DNA of 18,358 bases from Flavobacteriales bacterium UBA1937. GTDB lineage: Bacteria > Bacteroidota > Bacteroidia > Flavobacteriales > Weeksellaceae. The notes beneath the pieces are model-generated. The model searched no databases and had not been told where the DNA came from. It was given only the letters and a program-made list of their open reading frames with translations. The DNA lies in the NCBI GenBank assembly GCA_002337005.1, contig DDFD01000010.1, positions 1 to 18,358 of the forward strand, read 5' to 3'. The position numbers and the translations under genes are program-made. Shown here piece after piece: positions 7,241 to 13,987 of the stretch; within the stretch, counting starts at the first letter, position 1; each line of letters begins with the position of its first letter.

Positions 7241-8518
7241 TTATTTAAAGATTTGTACGTTATTTACATTCAATCTTTGTTCAATCCAATTTTTAAGTTT
7301 TAGCTCTTCTTCGTTTGAAAATTGAACTTCCGCAGTATAAATAAGAATTGTTTTATTTACCAAGCTATCTCCTTGTGCAAAATTATTGTTAGAAACTGCT
7401 AATGAATTTATTTTAGGAAATAGTATTTTACTTTCTCTTAGTAATTGTTTATTATTAAAATTATTTTTAACAATTTCTTGTTCTAATTCTAATATCCTTT
7501 TGTCTTTTTCATCGCTCTTAGAAACTTCATTGAGAATGTCATTTTTCAAAAGTCTTATATCATCAGAAGCACTTTTTCTTATTTCAATATTTGTATTTTC
7601 AATTCCAAAATCTTTGAGTCTTTGATTAAGTTTTTCGATTTCATCTTGAGAATAGTTTTTACTTAAAAGTGCCAATTCTATTTTCTTTGGATTTGATAAA
7701 AAATTAACTTTTTTGTAAATTAAAGTATTGCCTTTTTCTGTAATTTCTTTTTCTAAAAAATCATTAACTTCTAGTCTAAATTTCTGCTCTTGATAGAGAG
7801 AATAAGCAAAATAAATACTCGGAATAAGTACGAGAGTAGAAACTATAGTTACTATATTTTGTACTCTTTTTTCTCTTTTTTTGTCTATGAAATTTACTGG
7901 CGGATATTTTAAAAATTTAACAATTAAAAAAGTAGCAATCCCAATAAAAACACAATTGATAGTATATAAAAATAGAGCTCCAAAAAAAAAATTGAAATTA
8001 CCTGTAGCCAAACCATAACCTGCGGTACAAAGGGGCGGCATTAGGGCTGTAGCAATAGCAACACCTGGGATTGGATTACCTTTTTCTACTCTTGTAATGG
8101 CAATCACACCAACTAACCCACCAAAAAAAGCAATCAAAACATCATAAATATTAGGAGATGTTCTTGCCAAAAGTTCAGATTGGGCTTCTTTGAAAGGACT
8201 CAAAAGAAAATAAATGCAGGAAACCAAAAGACTAGCCACTGTAGCAATTAAAAGATTTTTGAGTGATTTCCTTAGCAATTGAAAATCAAAAATACCTAAT
8301 GCAAAACCAGCACCAACTATAGGCCCCATCAACGGAGAAATAAGCATTGCCCCGATAATTACTGCGGTAGAATTTACATTGAGACCTATAGAAGCTATAA
8401 AAACAGCTGCCATTAAAATCCATAAATTAGAACCAGAAAAAGAAATATTATTTTTTACATTTTCTAAAACGGTTTCTTTACTTTCTTCGCCTTTATGTAA
8501 ATCAAAAAATTTATTCAT
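7241..8518 (-). CDS. DUF389 family membrane protein
   Basis: A 425-residue protein of unknown function. The N-terminal half (about 30-240) is a membrane domain of several helices with the DUF389 motifs IIGAMLISPLMGPI at 54-67 and PGVAIATALMPPLC at 151-164. The C-terminal part (about 245-425) is hydrophilic, with repeated charged helical stretches, and is probably a soluble domain. Members are often annotated only as hydrophobic-domain proteins; no transport substrate can be read here. ATG follows the tau-frame stop of dnaX after only 2 bp, so its translation may depend on ribosomes finishing the tau frame. This makes its expression potentially linked to dnaX frameshifting. The 173-bp gap downstream has the DAHP synthase promoter and hairpin. 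Confidence 0.87.
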   Translation of the reverse strand: MNKFFDLHKGEESKETVLENVKNNISFSGSNLWILMAAVFIASIGLNVNSTAVIIGAMLISPLMGPIVGAGFALGIFDFQLLRKSLKNLLIATVASLLVSCIYFLLSPFKEAQSELLARTSPNIYDVLIAFFGGLVGVIAITRVEKGNPIPGVAIATALMPPLCTAGYGLATGNFNFFFGALFLYTINCVFIGIATFLIVKFLKYPPVNFIDKKREKRVQNIVTIVSTLVLIPSIYFAYSLYQEQKFRLEVNDFLEKEITEKGNTLIYKKVNFLSNPKKIELALLSKNYSQDEIEKLNQRLKDFGIENTNIEIRKSASDDIRLLKNDILNEVSKSDEKDKRILELEQEIVKNNFNNKQLLRESKILFPKINSLAVSNNNFAQGDSLVNKTILIYTAEVQFSNEEELKLKNWIEQRLNVNNVQIFK

Positions 8519-8520
8519 TT

Positions 8521-9126
8521 TTAGCTTAAATCTAGTTTTAATAAGTCATCTAAATCTTTTAAAATAGGATTAATTTCTACATATTTTTCAAAAATTGATT
8601 TTTTGGTTACAATCTCTTTTTTTAAACTTATGTCATTGCTATATTCTACTTCAATTTTATAGTTGTTAACTTTTCTCTTAAAGTGATTAAAAAAATCTGC
8701 TTGTACTTTTTCGAATTCGTGTTTTACAGAATCCGAAGGATACAGAATATGAATTAAATTTTCGTCTTTTTTATGAATTTTAAGCGTATTTACCGCATAA
8801 AAAAGAACGGTATTTTTTTGCTGTAAATCATCTAGAAAAATCTTCCATTCTCTTTGTAAATCTATTTCAGAGAAATGATGTTCAGGAAGATCTTCTTCCT
8901 TCTTCGCTGCTATATGAATCTCTTCTTGCTCTTCTTTTTTGTTAAGATTTGCCAGAATACTAAATTCTGAACTTATTACTTTTTTGGCAATAGGTTCTGT
9001 AATTTTTTTTATAATTTTTTCAGGAGTTGCAGAGGTAGTTTCCGTTTTTTTTTCTTCAACTTTAGAAGGTTCAGGTTTTTTCTCTACCAATTTACCTTTA
9101 AGAAGGGGAGCTAATATTAAGAACTT
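8521..9126 (-). CDS. dnaX: dnaX tau-specific C-terminal part, reached by -1 frameshift
   Basis: This frame is open from 9132, right at the A10 run, to its stop at 8521, and contributes 201 codons if entered by a -1 slip (AAG at 9126 then FLILAPLLKGKLVEKKPEP). It contains no ATG at all; the only near start is a TTG at 9090 after a weak AAAGG. That argues against an independent gene. The first 75 residues are Lys/Glu/Pro-rich and look like a linker. The rest, from about LQREWKIFLDDLQQKN to a C-terminal leucine-rich helix, resembles the tail domain of flavobacterial gamma/tau proteins. In E. coli the equivalent region of tau binds the polymerase core and DnaB. Joined to the upstream frame it would give a protein of 560 residues. 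Alternatives are a homopolymer sequencing error (true A11) or translation from the TTG. Confidence 0.75.
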   Translation of the reverse strand, partial: KFLILAPLLKGKLVEKKPEPSKVEEKKTETTSATPEKIIKKITEPIAKKVISSEFSILANLNKKEEQEEIHIAAKKEEDLPEHHFSEIDLQREWKIFLDDLQQKNTVLFYAVNTLKIHKKDENLIHILYPSDSVKHEFEKVQADFFNHFKRKVNNYKIEVEYSNDISLKKEIVTKKSIFEKYVEINPILKDLDDLLKLDLS

Positions 9127-10202
9127 TTTTTTTTAGTATCAACACCATTTGCAGTTAGGCTTGCTAATTGCATCAGCGCGATTTCTACTGTAAGTCTAGG
9201 ATTTTTAGAATTTTTATAGTTAATATCGGCGTGATTACAGATTTCTATAGCGTCTATTAATTGCTGGGCATTCCATTTTTGTGCTTGTTCAGCATATTTG
9301 GATTTGGTTTTTTCGCCCACTTCTATTAAGGAAAGTGTAGAAGCGTTTTGTGCCATCATTAAATCTCTAAAATGGCTTCCTAAACCTGCTACAAAAATAT
9401 GAGGATCAAATCCTTTTTTCACTATTTCATTAAAAGCAGAAAGAACTCCTGGAATGTTATTTTCTTTGGCTAAATCTACAATTTTAAGATATTGGTCATA
9501 ATCTAAAATATTGAGAACTTCGGCAGCTTTTGCAAGCGTAATATTTTTTTGAGTAAAAGTAGCTAATCTATCAAAAATAGAAAGTGCATCTCTTAATGCT
9601 CCATCTGCCTTTTGAGCAATTAGAAACAGTGCATCGTCTTCATATGAAATACCTTCTTTGTCTGCAATTTTTCTAAGATGTTCCTGAATGTCTTCAATGG
9701 TAATTCTTTTAAAATCATAAATCTGACATCTTGATAAAATAGTAGGGATTATTTTATGCTTTTCTGTAGTTGCCAAGATAAAAATGGCATGAGCAGGTGG
9801 TTCTTCCAAAGTTTTAAGAAAAGCATTAAAAGCTGCTGCTGAGAGCATATGTACCTCATCTATAATATACACTTTGAATTTCCCAACTTGTGGTGCAAAA
9901 CGAACTTGGTCTATCAATTCTCTGATATCATCTACAGAGTTATTAGAAGCTGCATCTAATTCATAGATATTAAATGCAAAACCGCTATCATCTGATGCAC
10001 CAGACTTTTCGTTAATTTTTCTTGCTAAAATTCTGGCACAAGTAGTTTTACCTACACCTCTAGGACCACAGAAAAGTAAAGCTTGAGCTAATTGGCTGTT
10101 ATCTATGGCGTGTTCTAAAGTATCTGTAACGTGAGATTGCCCTACAACAGTGTCAAACTCTTGCGGACGATATTTTCTGGCAGATACAATAAAATTTTCC
10201 AT
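9117..10202 (-). CDS. dnaX: DNA polymerase III clamp-loader subunit, gamma form (0 frame)
   Basis: AAA+ ATPase of the clamp loader that places the beta clamp on DNA. The 361 residues cover domains I-III. Walker A is GPRGVGKT at 46-53, Walker B is IIDEVH with D115 and E116, sensor 1 includes T145-T146, the SRC motif is 157-159, and sensor 2 is GALRD at 201-205 with R204. The zinc-binding cysteine cluster that most DnaX proteins carry after Walker A is absent: residues 56-94 contain no cysteine. Zero-frame translation ends in KKKSS just after a run of ten A (9134-9125), so this product lacks the tau tail, which lies in the -1 frame. A TATTTTTG motif ends only 4 bp before the ATG. Confidence 0.94.
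   Translation of the reverse strand: MENFIVSARKYRPQEFDTVVGQSHVTDTLEHAIDNSQLAQALLFCGPRGVGKTTCARILARKINEKSGASDDSGFAFNIYELDAASNNSVDDIRELIDQVRFAPQVGKFKVYIIDEVHMLSAAAFNAFLKTLEEPPAHAIFILATTEKHKIIPTILSRCQIYDFKRITIEDIQEHLRKIADKEGISYEDDALFLIAQKADGALRDALSIFDRLATFTQKNITLAKAAEVLNILDYDQYLKIVDLAKENNIPGVLSAFNEIVKKGFDPHIFVAGLGSHFRDLMMAQNASTLSLIEVGEKTKSKYAEQAQKWNAQQLIDAIEICNHADINYKNSKNPRLTVEIALMQLASLTANGVDTKKKSS
9125..9134 (-). promoter_or_regulatory. A10 slippery run in dnaX (frameshift or transcriptional slippage site)
   Basis: On the - strand ten A follow GATACT and precede GTTCTTAA. Read in frame as AAA AAA AAA AGT TCT TAA, it ends translation three codons after the run. A -1 slip on A-AAA-AAA gives AAG TTC TTA and enters a 201-codon frame. 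RNA polymerase stuttering that adds one A would have the same result. The only downstream hairpin seen (cctt-ctta-aagg, 9106-9095) is too weak to count as a stimulator. Confidence 0.65.
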
Positions 10203-10206
10203 TGGT

Positions 10207-10214
10207 CAAAAATA
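10207..10214 (-). promoter_or_regulatory. -7 promoter motif directly before dnaX
   Basis: On the - strand TATTTTTG matches TAnnTTTG and is separated from the dnaX ATG by only 4 bp (acca). If used, transcription would begin at or next to the start codon, giving a leaderless or near-leaderless mRNA. No TTG is seen at the -33 distance. Confidence 0.35.
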
Positions 10215-10260
10215 GGGAAATAAATGAAATTTCGAAAATTTAAGACGAAAAGTTTTCAAC

Positions 10261-10288
10261 AAAAAACCGCCACCTACAAGTGACGGTT
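10261..10288 (-). terminator. Intrinsic terminator after hppA
   Basis: On the - strand aaccg-(mismatch)-cac pairs with gtg-(mismatch)-cggtt around a 6-nt loop, followed by six T counting from the stem. It starts 8 bp after the hppA stop and separates hppA from dnaX. Confidence 0.85.
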
Positions 10289-10295
10289 ATATGGC

Positions 10296-12617
10296 CTAAT
10301 TACAACATTTGTAATTTAATGTTTTACAATCTTTTCCTTCTGCTTTGCATTCTTTCATGCATTCTTCAGAACAAGCGATTTTATTATCACAATTTTCTTT
10401 ACTTGCTGCATCACAACAACTTCCGTGTAATGATGCAGTGTTTTTGGAAACTGATTTTTGTAAAATTTCTATTTTTTCTTTTCTATCTTCTTGAATTTTT
10501 TCAGAATAAATTTTAGCCAAAGTAGGTGCAATAACCAAAGAAACAATTGACATTAGTTTAATCAAAATATTCATAGATGGCCCCGAAGTATCTTTGAAAG
10601 GATCTCCTACAGTATCACCTGTTACAGAAGCTTTGTGCTGGTCTGAACCTTTATAATAAGTTTCGCCGTGAATTACTGCGCCTTTTTCAAAAGATTTTTT
10701 GGCATTATCCCAAGCTCCACCTGCATTATTTTGGAACATTCCTAATAAAACACCGCTTGCTGTAGCTCCCGCTAAGAAACCACCTAAAACTTCTGGCCCC
10801 CAAATAAAACCAACTAATAATGGCGTTACAATAGCTACAGAACCAGGCAAAAGCATTTTTTTGATAGATGCATCAGTAGAGATTGCTACACATTTATCAT
10901 ATTCTGGTTTACCTGTACCTTCTAAAATACCTGGAATTTCTCTAAACTGACGTCTCACTTCTTCTACCATTGCCATTGCTGCTTGTCCTACTGCATTAAT
11001 TGCTAAAGATGAAAATATGAAAGGAATCATAGCTCCGATAAATAATCCTGAAAGTACATCTGCTTTATAAATATCAATCCCGTCAATTCCTGCAATTCCT
11101 ACAAATGCCGCAAATAAAGCCAAAGCTGTAAGTGCTGCAGAAGCAATCGCGAAACCTTTACCAGTGGCAGCCGTAGTGTTTCCAACGGCATCTAAAATAT
11201 CTGTTCTTTCCCTTACTTCTTTTGGTAGTTCACTCATTTCTGCAATTCCACCTGCATTATCTGCAATAGGCCCGAAAGCATCTATTGCCAATTGCATAGC
11301 GGTTGTAGCCATCATTCCAGCAGCAGCAATAGCTACACCGTATAAACCTGCACAAAGATAAGAGCCCCAAATTCCCGCTGCTAACACCATCATAGGAAGT
11401 AGTGTAGATTCCATACCTACAGAAATTCCCCCAATAATATTAGTGGCATGACCTGTTGAAGATTGGTTGATAATACTTTTCACTGGTCTTTTTCCCATAG
11501 AAGTGTAATATTCTGTAATAAAACTAATTAACGTACCTACTACCAAACCGACCATAATAGCACCGAAAACACCAATTTTTGTAAAATCAAAACCACGAAG
11601 ACTCATATTCTCTGGTAAAAGATAATCTACAAGAAAATAAGAAAAAATCGCTGTAAGAATTATACTTCCCCAGTTTCCGAGATTTAAGGCTTTTTGTACT
11701 TTAGCCGTTGTATCTTCAGAAACGTCAGAAATTTTAACAAAAAAAGTTCCTATCATAGAAAAAATAATTCCTAATCCTGCGATGAGCATTGGCAAAAGAA
11801 TTGGTGCAAAACCACCGTAATTATCTATAGATTCTGTTTCTCTTCCTAAAACCATTGTTGCCAAAACAGTAGCTACATATGAACCGAAAAGGTCTGCTCC
11901 CATTCCTGCAACATCTCCTACATTATCTCCTACGTTATCTGCAATTGTTGCAGGATTTCTAGGATCATCTTCAGGAATGCCTGCCTCTACTTTTCCTACT
12001 AAATCAGCTCCTACATCTGCTGCTTTGGTATAAATACCTCCACCAACTCTAGCAAAAAGTGCTATAGATTCTGCTCCCAAAGAAAAACCGGTGAGAATTT
12101 CTATAGTTCTTTCCATAGCAACTGTATCTACATTAGAATCAGGTGCAAAAATTTGTTTAATAATTAAAAACAAAGCTCCAAGACCTAGAACTGCAAGACC
12201 TGCAACTCCCATTCCCATTACAGAACCTCCTGTAAAAGAAACTTTCAGAGCTTTTGACAAAGAAGTTTTGGCAGCTTCAGCGGTTCTTACATTAGATTTT
12301 GTAGCAATTTTCATTCCTATAAAACCTGCGGTTGCACTAAAAACTGCACCAATAATAAAAGCTACACCAATGCTCCAATGTGAATTAGCATTACTATAAC
12401 CCATAATTCCTAATAAGATAGCGACAATTATTACAAAATACGTTAGGATACGATATTCTGCTTTCAAAAAAGCCATTGCACCGTCTGCAATATGACCACT
12501 AATTGTCTGCATTTTTTCTTCACCAGATGGTTGTTTACTCACCCAAGAACTTTTAATAAACGTGTAAAATAGGGCAATTAATCCAAATACTGGAACTAAG
12601 TAAAATAGTGTATTCAT
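10296..12617 (-). CDS. hppA: Membrane-bound ion-pumping pyrophosphatase with Cys-rich tail
   Basis: Couples pyrophosphate hydrolysis to H+ and/or Na+ transport across the inner membrane. The 773 residues form a polytopic protein. Signatures are GGGIYTKAADVGADLVGK at 192-209, EDDPRNPATIADNVGDNVGD with the substrate- and Mg-binding acids, and DAFGPIADNAGG at 446-457. GNTTAATGKG at 479-488 has Ala483 and Gly486 where K+-independent enzymes have Lys and Thr, so K+ dependence is predicted. Ion specificity is not decided here. After the last helix (about 683-701), where most family members end, there is a charged helical stretch and then nine cysteines in residues 733-773 (734, 735, 743, 749, 753, 757, 764, 771, 772). 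ATG start lies after a 176-bp gap from ppa with a perfect inverted repeat at 12682-12695. Confidence 0.95.
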   Translation of the reverse strand: MNTLFYLVPVFGLIALFYTFIKSSWVSKQPSGEEKMQTISGHIADGAMAFLKAEYRILTYFVIIVAILLGIMGYSNANSHWSIGVAFIIGAVFSATAGFIGMKIATKSNVRTAEAAKTSLSKALKVSFTGGSVMGMGVAGLAVLGLGALFLIIKQIFAPDSNVDTVAMERTIEILTGFSLGAESIALFARVGGGIYTKAADVGADLVGKVEAGIPEDDPRNPATIADNVGDNVGDVAGMGADLFGSYVATVLATMVLGRETESIDNYGGFAPILLPMLIAGLGIIFSMIGTFFVKISDVSEDTTAKVQKALNLGNWGSIILTAIFSYFLVDYLLPENMSLRGFDFTKIGVFGAIMVGLVVGTLISFITEYYTSMGKRPVKSIINQSSTGHATNIIGGISVGMESTLLPMMVLAAGIWGSYLCAGLYGVAIAAAGMMATTAMQLAIDAFGPIADNAGGIAEMSELPKEVRERTDILDAVGNTTAATGKGFAIASAALTALALFAAFVGIAGIDGIDIYKADVLSGLFIGAMIPFIFSSLAINAVGQAAMAMVEEVRRQFREIPGILEGTGKPEYDKCVAISTDASIKKMLLPGSVAIVTPLLVGFIWGPEVLGGFLAGATASGVLLGMFQNNAGGAWDNAKKSFEKGAVIHGETYYKGSDQHKASVTGDTVGDPFKDTSGPSMNILIKLMSIVSLVIAPTLAKIYSEKIQEDRKEKIEILQKSVSKNTASLHGSCCDAASKENCDNKIACSEECMKECKAEGKDCKTLNYKCCN

Positions 12618-12738
12618 ATATTAAATTTTGTTAACATTTAGTTGGCTCTAATATAATAAAATCTTATACATGAAAAATAAAATGATAAATATCATATTAC
12701 AAAACTGATTTTAATCTTGTATTTGTTTTAAATTCAAT

Positions 12739-12768
12739 AAAAAAGTCGAGCAAATTGCTCGACTTTTT
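12739..12768 (-). terminator. Strong intrinsic terminator after ppa
   Basis: A perfect 13-bp stem (aaaaagtcgagca and its complement) with a 3-nt loop, starting about 25 bp after the ppa stop and followed by T-rich sequence on the - strand. Its symmetry, with A and T tracts on both sides, would let it work in both directions. It separates ppa from hppA, so the two pyrophosphatase genes are probably separate transcripts. Confidence 0.93.
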
Positions 12769-12793
12769 ATAACTTTGATTGATTTTGTGCTTG

Positions 12794-13411
12794 TTATAAT
12801 TCTCCGCCAAATTTATCAGAATAATCCTTCATAGATGCATTAATCACCTCTTTTGCATGATCTGCTCCGTAGATTTCTTCTATTCTACAACTTGCCTCTT
12901 CGTATGGTAAATTCTTGTAAGTCAAAAAATAATGTTTTAATCTAAAAACTTCGGCTTGTGGTAATTCTGAGATATCTCTCATATGACCATATACTTGGTC
13001 TCCTACCATTACGGCAACAATTTTATCATCAGCTTCACCTTTGTCAATCATCTTAAAACCACCAATAGGAATAGCATCCATCAATAAACCACCAGAGTGA
13101 ATATTGTGGCTACAAAGTACCAAAATATCAAGTGGATCGTGGTCTCCTTCAGAAACATCTGTAGCGCCTTCTCTAATTGCCAATTTTTTTACTTCTTCAT
13201 GACAATAAGTTCTTGGAATAAAACCATAAAGAGCTGGGATAATGTTAGAAAATTTCTGTGGTCTATCTACTTTTAAATAACCACTTTTTTTATCAACTTC
13301 ATATTTTATGGTATCAGAAGGAACGATTTCTATAAAAGTATTTACCACATTAGGAGCATCTTCGCCTGCAGAAATTCCGTGCCAAGGATGTGCTTTAAAA
13401 TTTGGAATCAT
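12794..13411 (-). CDS. ppa: Soluble inorganic pyrophosphatase, family I
   Basis: Hydrolyses cytoplasmic pyrophosphate and so pulls biosynthetic reactions forward. Length 205 residues. The family I signature is EGDHDPLDILVL, with Asp90, Asp92 and Asp95 as the metal-binding acids. Other conserved parts are IEIVPSDTIKYEVDKKSG near the N-terminus, YGFIPRTY at 62-69 and, further on, DDKIVAV and LKHYFLTYKNL, typical of the fold. It lies 31 bp after the hypothetical membrane-anchored protein, probably as the last gene of the radC-to-ppa run, and is followed by a strong terminator. The ion-pumping pyrophosphatase hppA is the next gene. Confidence 0.95.
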   Translation of the reverse strand: MIPNFKAHPWHGISAGEDAPNVVNTFIEIVPSDTIKYEVDKKSGYLKVDRPQKFSNIIPALYGFIPRTYCHEEVKKLAIREGATDVSEGDHDPLDILVLCSHNIHSGGLLMDAIPIGGFKMIDKGEADDKIVAVMVGDQVYGHMRDISELPQAEVFRLKHYFLTYKNLPYEEASCRIEEIYGADHAKEVINASMKDYSDKFGGEL

Positions 13412-13442
13412 AATTTTTTTAAATTTTTATATTTTAATTCAG

Positions 13443-13955
13443 TTAATTCAATAGTAATGCTTCTTTTCTTAAATCTTCTATGGTTTCTGTAATATAATCT
13501 CCACCATTTACATAATTCATTAGAAAAACAGTCTTAAAATCCTTTAAGGTAGCATTAGACGTCAGATTTTCATAAGTTTTTCTGATAAGTTGAAGAATAT
13601 TATTTTTAGAGGTAACGATGTTTTCCCAAGAATTTTTAGAAATATATAACTGCTGAGAAGAATTATACTCAAACTCCTCTGCAATACTTTTTTCTAAAAG
13701 AAAAATAAACTCGTGTATTTCTAGCTCTTTATCAAATTTAGAAACCAAATTAGAAGGTTTTATTCTTTCTAAAAAAAGAGTCATTCTTTCATATGCATGC
13801 ATTTTAACCTCTCCATTAGATTTAATTGCCAAAAGTTTTAATTCTTTGTTTTTCAAACTGATATAGTTATAAACAAATTGTCTTAAAAGAACAATAATTG
13901 GCAATGCAATGAGAAGTGCAAATGCATAAGGCATTAAATTTTCAAAATCCATCAT
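13443..13955 (-). CDS. Membrane-anchored hypothetical protein, conserved in flavobacteria
   Basis: A 170-residue protein with one N-terminal hydrophobic segment (about residues 8-30) and a soluble remainder, predicted cytoplasmic from the positive residues after the helix. It has no catalytic motif I recognise. The stretch HAYERMTLFLERIKPSNL followed by an EFEYNSSQQLYIS segment and LIRKTYENL matches my memory of a conserved flavobacterial family, possibly labelled DUF7935; the label is uncertain. Two ATG codons are adjacent (13955 and 13952), and either may be the start. A TACCTTTG -7 motif lies 18 bp upstream. ppa follows after 31 bp, so shared transcription with ppa is likely, but a functional link is not shown. 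Confidence 0.75.
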   Translation of the reverse strand: MMDFENLMPYAFALLIALPIIVLLRQFVYNYISLKNKELKLLAIKSNGEVKMHAYERMTLFLERIKPSNLVSKFDKELEIHEFIFLLEKSIAEEFEYNSSQQLYISKNSWENIVTSKNNILQLIRKTYENLTSNATLKDFKTVFLMNYVNGGDYITETIEDLRKEALLLN

Positions 13956-13972
13956 CTGTTAAGAAATGTATG

Positions 13973-13980
13973 CAAAGGTA
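13973..13980 (-). promoter_or_regulatory. -7 promoter motif before the hypothetical gene and ppa
   Basis: On the - strand TACCTTTG matches TAnnTTTG in the 32-bp gap between the FemAB/GNAT-like gene and the hypothetical gene. It would give a leader of about 10 nt and an extra transcript for the hypothetical gene and ppa. No clear -33 element is seen. Confidence 0.4.
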
Positions 13981-13987
13981 ATGATAA

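Noticed and set aside
9095..9106. Downstream hairpin (cctt-ctta-aagg) as a frameshift stimulator for dnaX
   Set aside because: Only four base pairs with a 4-nt loop; too weak to call a stimulatory structure.
10280..10516. Hydrophobic 78-codon frame on the + strand opposite the hppA tail
   Set aside because: It is the shadow of the Cys/Lys-rich tail; it spans the hppA terminator and has no neighbours on its strand.
12091..12399. 102-codon frame on the + strand inside hppA
   Set aside because: Antisense to conserved HppA sequence; the Ala/Pro/Thr-rich product follows from the complementary codons.
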